A DNA stretch of 64,000 nt from the NCBI RefSeq assembly GCF_002234675.1, contig NC_019875.2:25076299-25140298 (forward strand). The letters run 5' to 3'. Source of the stretch: Oryzias latipes (lineage: Eukaryota > Chordata > Actinopteri > Beloniformes > Adrianichthyidae). Numbering within the stretch: the first letter of the stretch is position 1; each line of letters opens with the position of its first letter. Below, in pieces: positions 25,276 through 35,960 of this stretch. The notes below the pieces were generated by a model. It was not told the origin of the DNA. It ran no database searches and was given only the letters and a program-made list of their open reading frames with translations. Both the position numbers and the translations under genes were made by a program.

Positions 25276-27100
25276 TTTATGCATGACTTTGTTAGCACTG
25301 TGAGTGGAAAACATCAAGTCACTCCCTGCAAGTATTTGATGTATTTAAACAAATTTATAATAAAATAAACTAAATTGGTCAATAAGTGGTTCTAATGTTG
25401 TCATTGAATGCTAGATGGCTTCATTATTCAGCTTTATTACATCTGTCACTTCCCCAAAACTTACACTTTGATTCTTAAAGGGCCCCCTCAGCTTTTGTAG
25501 ACTTTTTTTTTTTTTTTTTGCGTACTTGTGTTCATCAAGCTGGCCCTTGTGTGTACTCAAGTCTCCAGTCTGATAATCAGTGACAGAGATGTTGTAGGAA
25601 CGTGACAGAGTTCCATTTGCCATAACTGACATCTTCATTCCATCCCTTTCCTTCTGCTTTTATTTATTCATTCATGTTATTTATTTATTTTGCAGCTTCC
25701 TAAAGTGCTGGCATCTGTGTTGTTTCCAGGCGGATACACCGCAGAGGACTGGGAATTTAGAAGATTGAGACAAGGCCACAGCAGCTCAGGCAGGTGGAGA
25801 GAAGTAAGAACTGTTGGAACAAGCACTACAGGAGGAGAGGAGAGGGGAAGACAAAGTGGGGGAGTGGAGAAAAAAAAAAGGAAATAGCTCCCTTGCAGAG
25901 TCTTTTGCTCTGAGTATTTAGCAGACAGGCTGTCATATTCTGGGGTTAGAGGCCACGATTGTATCGACAGGTTTGATTCGCTTGTGGTAAGTGAAAGAGT
26001 CAGAAGCCAGGCCCGAGCAGAAAAGAGCTCTGACGGAGAAACAAACTATAAATCACCACATGCATTAGTTTGCTGAATGAAAAGTGGAAGCAAAAAACAC
26101 CTGCTGAAAATGAGGCCAGTCTTCTCAGAGCTTTATTGGCTCAAGCATATTTGCCCTGTCGGCTAACAAGTTCAATTTAATCTAACCCATGTGGCTTTGA
26201 ATCAAATTTACAGTTGAAGTCATTGTCAAAAGGCACAGTCTGAACTCCATTAAGCTGTAAATACTTTGATTATAATTTATAGATATTGTGTTTAGCATTT
26301 TCCCTTGGACATGGAGTGTTTCAGAGCACTAACAGCACTTTGGTACCAAAACTTGTAATTCATTGTAATTCATTTCATGAGCAGAAACACCCACCTGCAC
26401 ATTGTTACGGGCAATAAACAGACTTTGATTTGGTTTATTTTTGTTTATACGAATGTCAAATTATGTGAGTCACAAACTTGGACTTCTGCTATTGACAATA
26501 ACATTCAGTAACACAACTGACAAAAGCGAGTAAACTCTTTTTTTGTGTACTTGAATTTATGCAAACAATTTCATACCAAGCACTCATCACCACACTCATT
26601 TGGGCAATTCCAGTTCCAGGACAGCATGTGCTACAGTGACGATGCCAATATAAGACAAATAAAATATAATAAATTCATTTTCAAAATAAGAGTTTCTGTT
26701 GACATGTCCAGATTTAGGAGGGTCTGCATGGTTCAGAAAATACATTCCTTCATAGCACATAACAAAAGGGTCCGACAACCAATTTTCACCCAGAACTGAA
26801 CTGTATCCTGGGAGAACTCACAACTTCTCACAGCTGAAAGCTTTACGCACATCATAACAGGTACATAGACAGTCTCCACAAACACCTAGAGTGATCACCC
26901 TGGCTTCAATGATCACCTCTCTAAGATCACATCACACTTACTAACCTGGGGAGGGGTTAGTTCTTCTGCAAAAATATGTGACCTGAAAAATTTAAAATCA
27001 TTATTGGTATATTACTATACTAATAAATATATTATTATTATTTATTATTATTTTTTTTTTAAATATTACATCGGTATTGTGAATCATTTCTTTGTACGGG
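25276..27100. other. Intergenic sequence, nothing recognised
   Basis: Unique AT-rich sequence with a poly-T run at 25,505-25,519. No exon or repeat family was recognised. Confidence 0.4.
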
Positions 27101-27104
27101 CATT

Positions 27105-28562
27105 TTTAGATATTATTGCTTCCTTTTAAGGTTAAACGCTGGAAACTGGCTCCGGAACCTTGGATCAATGAATACACTTGTACGCTCAGACGATCTTGTC
27201 GTCGCACTGACTGTAAATGGAAAAAAGATGGGCTTCACGTTTCACTAGAGATTTTTAAAAACTCCTTTACTGAGCATCAGGCTGCTGTGAAAAATTCCAA
27301 GCCCCAGTTCGTTTCAGATGTTGCGTCTGAAAACATCAGCAAGCCTAGGATCCGTTTGAACTCTCCTTAAACTCCTTGTGATTTCTTCTAGCTGACTCCT
27401 TCTGTTTTGCTCTGTGAACAGTTTTAATTTTTTTATTGACAATGAGGCAGGAGGTTTTCTGTCCAACTTGGCCAGTGTTCTTCTTCAGAGGCTCCACTTA
27501 AACATGGTGTACCCCAGGGCTCAGTTTAGGCCTTCTTTTATTCCCACTTTACCTGCTGCCACTGGGGTCTATTTTTAGGAACACAATGTATTGTTCCACT
27601 TCTACGCTGATGACATCCAGATCTATTTTCCCTTGGATGGAGCTTAATTTACTATGTCTGAATGAAAACAAGACAGAGGTGTTTGTTTTTGGAAAGACTT
27701 CCCTGCTGACAGGTTGCTATGGTGCTGTCGGCCCCCTGAACCCTTCAGAAGCTCCTTTCATTAGGAATTTTGGGGTAAACCTTGACAGGCATTTTAAATT
27801 GAACAATGAGATCAGTGGAGTAGTACAGTCTAGCTTTTATCACTTGATGCTAATCAGCAAAGTCAAGCCATATCTTCCTTCTTATGCTCTGGAACAAGTG
27901 ATCCATGCTTTGATCTTTTCCAGACTGGATTTCTGGAACTCTCTGTACAGTGGCTTTGACCAGCAGCTCGCCTGTTTACGGGAACCACACAGTGTGAGCA
28001 TGTAGCTCCAATATTACACTAGCTTCACAGGCTGCCTGTGTCTTTTAGAGTCATTTTTAAGATGTTACCTCTGCTTGTTAAATGTTTGAATGGTCAGACA
28101 CTACAGTATCTTTTGCAGCTCTTACATCTTTATCGTCCACGTCAAGTCCTGAGATCTGTAGGTCAAATGCTTTCAATGGTTCCCAGGACTCTGCTTGTGA
28201 GTCGGGAAGATGGAGCCTCTTCACTTGCGGATACCAAACTCTGAAATACTTTCCCCTTTTCTGTGAGGTCTGCCAGTTCCCTCAGTGATTTGAAGTCACT
28301 TTTAAAAACTCATCTTTTTACTCAGATGTTTAACTTCAGTGAGAAGATCTCACTTGTTAATTTTGTTAATTTTATTGTTTTCTTTGTTTCATTGTTTTTG
28401 TTGTTTAGTTGATTTTTTTATTTTTATTATAATCGTTTCTTTGTTGTATTATAATATTATTATAATATTTAAGGATTTTATTTATATTTGATTTTATGTT
28501 TAGCACTTTGATTGTTTCTGCTTTTATGAGTGCTCTTTAAAGAATAAATTTATTGATTGATA
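27105..28562 (+). pseudogene. Internally deleted LINE, L2/CR1-like
   Basis: Three separate parts are in the order of a LINE polyprotein. At 27,120-27,370 there is a linker region with PWINEYTCTLRRSCRRTD and KWKKDGLHVSLEIFKNSF. At 27,506-27,520 is the reverse-transcriptase GVPQG motif, and at 27,603-27,614 the catalytic YADD. From 27,630 to 28,000 follow LNENKTEVFVFG, then LGV-like and RLDFWNSLYSGF segments. Most of the reverse-transcriptase fingers and palm between the first two parts is missing, and frames are broken by stops. The end (28,500-28,562) has a GCACTTTGATTG...ATAAATTTATTGATTG tail typical of L2-like elements. It is a dead copy. The clade is from memory of such motifs. Confidence 0.82.
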
Positions 28563-28748
28563 ATATTTAGTTTATTTTCCATTCACACCTCTTGATATGA
28601 GTTAGAATAATGGGGATTTCTTTTAAGGCTTTGTTTTTATGTTTTCTTATTTATTGGTAATTTAAGGTGTTAGACCTTATATTACCTTACAATCCATTTT
28701 CCTTGTGTTTTAACAGTATGTATTTCAAATTATTGAAATACATGTTCA

Positions 28749-29707
28749 CAAAATGTTGTATTATCCTTTTTGTTCTTTTTTTTTTTTTTTCTTTTAACTT
28801 GTTCTGTCCAACAGCTGAGCAAACAGATTAGAGCTGAAGGCTTTTTGTGTTGGACAGGTTTTACTATCACAGAAAGAGGTTATATAGCTTCAAGAAACTA
28901 GAGTGTAGATTTGTACCCCTTTTTGTCGTATTATTTTTTATTTATTTGTTACATTTAGTGTGTGTGGGGAGGGAGAGGGGAAGAATGTGAGGGGAGGGTG
29001 GAAGAGAGTAAAAGGAAGAAAGGTGAAAAGGTGGGGGATACAAGCACTGATTTGAATAAGTTATTATTTTAAGCTGTAACAATTACACCAGATCTGCTGG
29101 AAAGACGAATGTTACATCAAAGGTGAAAATCTGACACTAAGATGAGCGAAAAAAATCTGTCCATCAATACACTGTAGGTAAGGAGGAGGGATGAAGCAGA
29201 CAGGGAGCAGTGTGGCATTGTGCACGTGCACGTGGGGGTGGAGATACATGCATGCTGCCGACGTGAACCGTGTGTTCATAAGGGGAACCAGATCCTGCCC
29301 AGCCAGACCAGGAGAGGGGAGGAGAGCCCCCCCAGGCCAGAAGCCCCCCCAGCATCCGGACCCAGGCAGCCCGGGAGGGGAGGAGGAGGGGACCGCCCAC
29401 CCCACCAGCCAGGCACAGAGAGGGCCCCCCTACAGGGGCCCCCCCAATGCCCAGAGGCACAAGCGAACCCAGTGTCCGGCCCCCAGGCCACAAGGCAGGA
29501 GCACTTAGCCGTACCAGGCGGCAGCCATGGGGGCCACCGGGCGCTGGACACCGAGACAAAGGCCAGGGACGAAGCCAGGGACCCCGGAACCCATGAGCCG
29601 GCCACCACCCGACCGGCGCCCCGTCTCCGCAAGCCAGCCCAGGCACGCGACCTAAGCAACCCAGGGATCGCCACGCACCCACAGCCACCAAAATGTTGTA
29701 TTATCCT
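28749..29707 (-). mobile_element. GC-rich poly(A) retrotransposon copy 1, 5' truncated
   Basis: A 19-bp perfect direct repeat, CAAAATGTTGTATTATCCT, lies at 28,749-28,767 and again at 29,689-29,707. Between them is an insert that begins on the plus strand with a poly-T stretch (28,768-28,795), the poly(A) tail of a minus-strand retrocopy. Next to the tail is a 3' terminal segment containing TGTCCAACAC and CAGCTGTTGGACAGAACAAG (minus-strand reading), shared with copy 2. Upstream of that come a pyrimidine-rich stretch and then a very GC-rich part (29,240-29,690). Long target duplication plus poly(A) indicates target-primed reverse transcription by L1-type machinery. No reverse transcriptase is present, so this is a truncated 3' part. 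Overlapping open frames on both strands reflect GC content. Confidence 0.8.
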
Positions 29708-29867
29708 AACAAATTATTTAGTGGTACTGTTTTGGAAAAAAAGCATTTTACATGCAATATGAGCAGTAATGTGTACGTGCAGTTGTTTCACTAAAGAAAT
29801 TTGATTTGATTTGAGATTGACATGGTGGGGAAGTCGGTCTCAGGTTGCCTGAAGTTTGTTTGACATT

Positions 29868-31435
29868 AAGTTTGTAGGGGTTTGTAGGGGATTTTAACTG
29901 CACCCCCCTTTTTTAACTGCACCCCCCTTAGTACACACACCCCTCCCCCTTCAATATATACATTCAAACATAAACACACACACATGCACACAAACACCCT
30001 CTCAAGCACCCATACACGCACACACATTTTACAAGGAAGGTGGGACCTGGGTCCATCTGTCCCCTACCCCTTCCCTGGTGGGGGGTGTGGGCCCCTTGGC
30101 GATGGCGGCCGTGTCCCTTGGGTGCCGGCTCCCTGGGCCCGGCGGTGCTCTCTCCGCGCGGTGGGGGGGTTCATATTACACCTGAGCCGGGGGTGTTCGT
30201 GTCCCTGGGGGGTGGTTCCTGGTCCTTGCCCCTGGGCGCTGGGCCCCGCCAAACTTCCAACATGGCCGAGCCTGGTCGGGCCATATTTATAACACCCCTT
30301 GTGGGCCGCCCTTTTTTCCCCGGGGTTCCCCCCTCCTGGGCGGGGGCGGCGGGCCCCTGCCTTGCTCCTACCTGGACCAACCGTGGGCCGGGTGGGTGGC
30401 TGCCTGGAGTGCGGAGCGGGTCTCCCTTGGGGGGTCCTGGCTCGTACCTGGGGTCGGGGCGGGGGGATGCCCGGAACTCCTGGGTGGTGGTGGGGTGCTC
30501 GTCTGGGGCTGTGGGCGTCCCTCTCCGGTGGGGCCCTGCGTTGGGCTCTTCCGGCGCGGCGGGGGGCTGCTTTCCTGGCTGGGCTGGGGCGGCGCTCTCT
30601 TTCCCTCTGCGCCTCCCTGCTCTCTGGCTCTGGGGGCCTCGCGGCGGTCCTGCTGGCCCTGGCCTGGGTGGCGGTATTGGTCGCCCGGGGGGCGGTTGTT
30701 CCCTGCCTGTTCCCGTGTGGCGTTGGGGGAATTCCGGCTGCCGCTGCTGCTGCGGCGGGGGTATGGGTGTGGGGGTGGCTGGGCGCTCCTCCTCCTTCTT
30801 TTCACATTCCACCATCCATTTTAGAAGAACATAAACACTCACCTGAGCACAGGTGTTAGCTCACCTTTGCACTAATAGTTTGCATGATTGAATGAATGAA
30901 AGATTTCACACTAGTTGGTTTAAAGGCATAGGTATGTGTTTGTGAACACTATCTGTTTGGTGTGCATGTTGACATGTGGACATTTTTGCGGCTAGCAGGT
31001 GTGTTGATAATATTTGAGTGTGTGTGAACAGGCCCCGCCCTCTTTGTACTACATTTGAACCGTACCGTAACGATAAACAACCAGTAATCCTGTCTGCTCT
31101 ATGCTGCTTCATGGTCTTACCCCCTTTCCCCTCCGATTATCACCCTCCTACCCCCCCTCTCTCTCTCTAACATCCCTCTCTTTTCTTCCCCTCTTTCCTT
31201 TTCCGTCCGGTCCAACACCAAAGATTTTCAAACATGATTGAAATTAATAAAGTTTGGCCTCAATTACAAAAGGGGTTTATTCAGACATACCTTTGGTTTG
31301 TCTGAAGATGAATAACCCCTCTTGTTAAAATAAAATATGTCCAACACAAGAGGCCCTCAGCTCTCATCTGTTTGCCTAGCTGTTGGACAGGACAAGTTAA
31401 AAAAAAAAAAAAAAAAAAAAAAGTTTGTAGGGGTT
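29868..31435 (+). mobile_element. GC-rich poly(A) retrotransposon copy 2, 5' truncated
   Basis: The direct repeat AAGTTTGTAGGGGTT occurs at 29,868-29,882 and at 31,421-31,435. The insert ends with a poly(A) run (31,399-31,422) preceded by CTGTTGGACAGGACAAGTT and a segment with TGTCCAACACAAGAGGCC. That segment is the reverse complement of the start of copy 1 with few differences. Upstream are a pyrimidine-rich stretch (31,110-31,210), an AT-rich part, and a GC-rich block at 30,040-30,800. It is the same family as copy 1 in the opposite orientation. Near the 5' junction a 19-bp word is repeated in tandem (29,892-29,929). Frames up to 264 codons exist on both strands, with no sign of real coding. 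Family name unknown to me. Confidence 0.8.
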
Positions 31436-33380
31436 GGGTCTTTTTGGGGGAGAGGGGGTCTTTTCTGTTGGTGGTGCTCCATGAATCCTGACTCCTCAAA
31501 GTCTTTGTCAGTACTGGCGCTCTAGCCTATTTTCTCTCATCTCCGTGGCAACCAACACCACATTCTGATGTTTGTCCACAGCTAAGGTGGCGCCCATGTT
31601 TTGAACAGACCTCCCAGTCTGTGTTGGTGTACCCCCCCCCCCCCCCCCTTATATCAGAGCTGAGGGACTGGGCCCTGCCACCGCTTGTTCCAGCAATTGC
31701 AACCAGTGTGGGGATGAGATACAGCTGATAATAGCTGCTTTGTTCTTTTGCGAGATGTGTTGAAGCAGTGCTCCTGTGGACCAGGAGACGCCTGGTCAAA
31801 CAGAGACACACAAAGGACTCTGGAAATAGCCGGCCGCGGCCCATTCTCCACAGTCAACCACGCTGCCAACATCCACCACCTTCCCCAGCCTCGCTGAATT
31901 ACAACCCTTACAACCTTTCGCACATATAAAGGCACTTTTTCACTCAGTGGGAACACTGACATTTGCTTTTTGTCACACACAAAGGATTTTTTTAATGCAG
32001 CTTTTTTAGATGATTACTCTGAGGTCATAAACGCCATAGAATCAGTGTGGGGCGCATTCTTTAGAGAGGTATTCGATTAACTCAGTTGTTAAAGCCACAT
32101 CTACATCACATTATTTAGAACTTAAGTTCAGATTGATGGATACTTTTACCTCTTTTGAGATAAAAGAGTAATATTTATAATTTTGTTTTTTACAAAATGA
32201 CAAAGAAAAGCAGATCTAAGTGAAAAACTGAGCTGGCATCATATTGTGTTATAGCTCTTTTTTATTATTTAACAGTAGTTGTGCATCAAAAAAGGTGCAT
32301 TTCTGTGGTTAAAACCATGAATGTTGCACTCAGCTGAGCTATAAAAATTTGGAATTGCAATAAATGATATCTTCAGCAACTGCAGCACTCATCTGACTGC
32401 TGGTGTTTTAACCTCTTTAGCACTGCCCCATGAGGAAGTGTGGAATTTGATTAGGAAATTGTTAGCGGGCTGCTATTTTAATGCTGATGACACACTTTCT
32501 TCTCTTGGGCTCAGAGTGTTGCAGCCTCCCGACTTTCTCAGTGTTTCTAAACTAGATCAGCTGTTCACCGCTGTGGAACAATGTGACATGAAGTTCATTG
32601 ACTAAAGTAGCTGCAAGCAGAGAGGGCCCACATCAGTCAGAGAGAAGACTCCCTTGTCATCTGAAATCGTGTCACACCATTCACAAGCCTCTTTATGTCC
32701 CTCGTGCTTTCACGAAACAAGTTCCTGCAAAGATCCCTCTTTTATCTGCTCGGTTTACAATTCCAGCAGTTGGACCCGCTCTTGTGCCAGCAGTTCATCT
32801 CCTGACTGGAGCACACAAAGAGGACGCAGAAAATCATCAGAGGATGCTTTACAGTTTTGTTGAAATCTGGCGTTTTTGTTCATCCTATCATGTTTGGAGC
32901 AGCCTACAGTGTGTCCACACATCCCCGCTCCCCAGGGTGGCTTCTCTGTGGTTCAGGTATTGTGCGACCAGGCAGGCAAGCTGGTGGCCCTGGGTGCTTT
33001 GGAGAAGAGAGGACAGTGGCTGCATTTGTTTGCTGTTAAAAGGGATTACAGGTCCTGACGGCCATGATTAATCACCCAGAGGCAGACATCTGAATACAGC
33101 CGGGGAAAGGCTCAACTTTTTAATTCATCCCACACACAATCTATTCACACCAGCTGTTGTTGCTGCTCTCCCTCATCTCCCTGCTCTTTTTTCTCAGTGA
33201 CCATTGCTTCCACTGTCTTTCTCTTCCATTTATGGCTCACATAATTATCTGGGGACACAGTTGTAATTGTGGGGGTGCTTGGACAACACTCTATTTTTAT
33301 AGGAGATGGGTTTCTTTTTTTTCTCTGTGGGAGAACGGTTAATTGACTTTGTTAATGCATTTGGGGATCAGTGATTTCTC
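31436..33380. other. Intergenic sequence, nothing recognised
   Basis: Mostly unique sequence, including a poly-C run at 31,632. The frames at 31,527-31,980 (minus) and 32,598-33,071 (plus, 157 codons) have no recognisable domain. The 157-codon frame overlaps three other frames on the same strand, which argues against coding. Confidence 0.4.
31632..31648. repeat. Poly-C tract
   Basis: Seventeen consecutive C residues, G-quadruplex capable on the minus strand and likely variable in length. Confidence 0.9.
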
Positions 33381-34855
33381 AACAACAAATGACCTTTAAG
33401 GAGCTCAGTGTCACGTGTTGTTTATTGTGTATGTGTGTGCCTAAGCGAGTGTTAGTCTGCATCGGTGCACACGTGCATGAGTGTTTGCGCGTGTTGATCC
33501 GCTGTGACCTTCTCTCGTGTCAGGTGTGTTTGTGCACCAGGCAGAGGAATATTTCCCTCAAAGCCTCTTTTTCGAAACACTTCAGAATTCACAAACATTT
33601 TCGTGCCGCTCCCGTGCTGACAGACAGCTGAAATCCCGCGTTTTGAATAAATTTCACATCTCACCATGTTCATATCCACTCATATGAGCAGGCCTTCTCA
33701 TTAAGACTCAGCAGGTTATATGATGGTATTGCTGGAATCCCTGGAGCAAAATGAACAGGGACAGCTACACTGCTTAATGCAAGGTAGCCTAGCAACAGAT
33801 AGTGGGATGGTGGTGGAAACATACCCTCATATTTATGTTTACATGAGAGAATGATTTGTCTGTCAGGCTGATGGATCCTAATGTTCTCCTCTCCCCGCGG
33901 CTTTTCTTTTGCCGCACGCAGGCCTGACACTTACCCTGAAGGACAGGCACCACCTTCCCCAACACGCATGAATACTTAATACCGTTAGACTGCATTTATG
34001 CAAAGAAAGGAAATGGGGCTAGACTGTGGGGGGAGATGGGGGCGTTTAAAATGCATCAAAACATGACACTGTATGCATCACAAACATCGAAGGAGAAGAT
34101 TGGGAATGACGCTAAACATAAGAGAAGACAGACATTGTTTCTCCTTTGCTGTTTATTATTTCTAACAGCACTCAAATAATGAGATTCTGTAGAAACGCTG
34201 CGTGGCGACCGCTGACAAGTGGCGATGTAAAGTCACGTCACTTCCAGCAAGTACAGAGCTATATGACTTGATGGAGTCTGTCTTTACTGTATGTCCAGCT
34301 CCTCCAGGGACAGACTACATCAACTCAATTAGCCTGGCACAGCCTGAGTATCAGCACCACAGATTAGATTTCACGCTGCCTTGTTTACCAGAGAGCGGCC
34401 CGCAGACTAATATCTATACAATTTTTTGCTTTCAGAAAAATGATGATGGTTGGGAGTGCCAGATAGAAGCTTCTCCTGTGGTGTGCTTTTGGCTAACTAG
34501 CAAGGAGAGATATGAAGGAAGCTTTTGTCGGTGAAGAGCCCCCATCCTCGTTCATCCAGGGAACTTGTTTCCATAGTTACATCAATGTTGTTGAAGTCAG
34601 AAGATCAGGTATTGCAGCAAGTGATCTTTTACATGAGGCGTGCTCCTCTCCTATTGATTTTCATTCTTCATTGGAAAAACACCCCACTGCACATTGTCTC
34701 TCAGACATTGTGGAAGTAATGAAGAGGCAAAATATGTCGGAAAAGAAGAAAACAAAAGAGATTTTCCCATGCTTTGAAGATGACGTCCAGCAAAACCTGT
34801 CAGACCAAAAAAAACAACTAATTGCTGTCTGTAACTATCAATGATTGCCGTGTTG
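33381..34855. other. Unique intergenic sequence, possibly regulatory in part
   Basis: Non-repetitive sequence. The stretch 33,560-33,960 has balanced composition, includes TGACAGACAGCTG (a MEIS/PREP-type TGACAG core) and looks similar in texture to the candidate elements farther on. The two 110-codon frames at 34,202-34,844 have no recognisable domain. Confidence 0.3.
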
Positions 34856-34859
34856 TTTG

Positions 34860-35960
34860 CCACATGCCGCCGCTTTACTCTGAAATCCCCACAACAGTGT
34901 GCAACGTGCTTAATACTAATGGCTCTGGAACGAGAGTTAATCACTGCAGCACGGTTAGCCACATGTTTGCTTCTAGCAGCATGGCTGGAATGTTCCAGAG
35001 GTTAGCAAAACACTGGTGTAACACATGATCGGTCTTTATGAGGTTGGGGCCTGCAAGAGGGAGAGGGGGCCCACAGACGATGCTAAAAAGACGGTAATGA
35101 CAGCCATTCACCGCTATCCAATTATGCAAAAGGGAGTCTAAACAATTCCATCATCCCCTAAATTAGATTGTCCTAACGAGATAAAGGCACCAATTAATCC
35201 TGAATTAATTTCTACAGCTCATTTTCCCCAGAAAACACTCTGTTATGCAAATGCCAGTAAGAAACAGAGAGACATCTTTCTGCAGGCGTTTGCAGCACCT
35301 CTGCTCATTGACTTCTCCTCATGAACTTATGAACTTTGATAGGTATTATGAGGATGGAACGCAGGAATATAAGAAATGTTGCAGCTTCAGCATAACATAA
35401 AAATTATACCGTTAGGGAGTTAGGAGAAATATTTCAGATTTTAATGGAGTTTAATGAACGGCATTGTTCCACTGACATGAGGTGGGTGCAGCTCAATAAA
35501 TTAGTTATGGTGCTGCTGCTACAGTAATGGAAAACACCACATTCTGTTGACTGTACAGCCATGAATGAGTTGCGCAAATGCCTTGTTCTGCAATGTTCCA
35601 TTTCACTTTCTCTCAAAGTAATCATTTCACACGCAAATAAAGCCCAGATCACAGCACGGAAATTGTCTCCAAGTTACGCGTCTGCTGATTTTAATCAGAA
35701 AATGCTTCGCCCATCATCAGGATTTTCAAAGTAGCCCCGAAATGGTTCCAAAGAAAGAGCGGGTTGTCTTAATGAGCCACTTTTGCCATCTGACACGCAG
35801 AAACAGGAAAAATATGTAAATGAGCGCAGTTTTGTTGGGAGCTCAGCTGTATTATGGTACACTACATGTGAGCGCACAGAATTGGAGAAATATAAGCGGA
35901 TACAAACATCGGTCGGCACCAGGCAGAATGCAAATGCAACATGATGACATCATCTAGCAA
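34860..35960. promoter_or_regulatory. Candidate cluster of conserved non-coding elements
   Basis: About 1.1 kb of unique sequence without repeats. Visible sites are TAATGACAG at 35,096, an octamer-like ATTATGCAAAAG near 35,120, paired AATTAATCC and AATTAATT near 35,192-35,210, and a perfect octamer ATGCAAAT at 35,245-35,252. Octamers and homeodomain cores packed this closely are typical of enhancers of developmental genes, and pbx1 is the nearest one. Function is inferred from composition alone. Confidence 0.3.

Noticed and set aside
27586..28005. A 139-codon frame as a cellular gene
   Set aside because: It is the C-terminal part of a degraded LINE reverse transcriptase.
28794..31400. A single 2.6-kb DNA transposon with about 60-bp terminal inverted repeats and TTAA ends
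   Set aside because: Each half has its own longer direct repeat and its own poly(A)/poly(T) tract, so two opposite retrocopies explain the inverted ends better. TTAA here arises where AAGTT meets the poly(A) tail.
32598..33071. A 157-codon plus-strand frame as a gene
   Set aside because: No domain, no splice context, and three other frames overlap it on the same strand.
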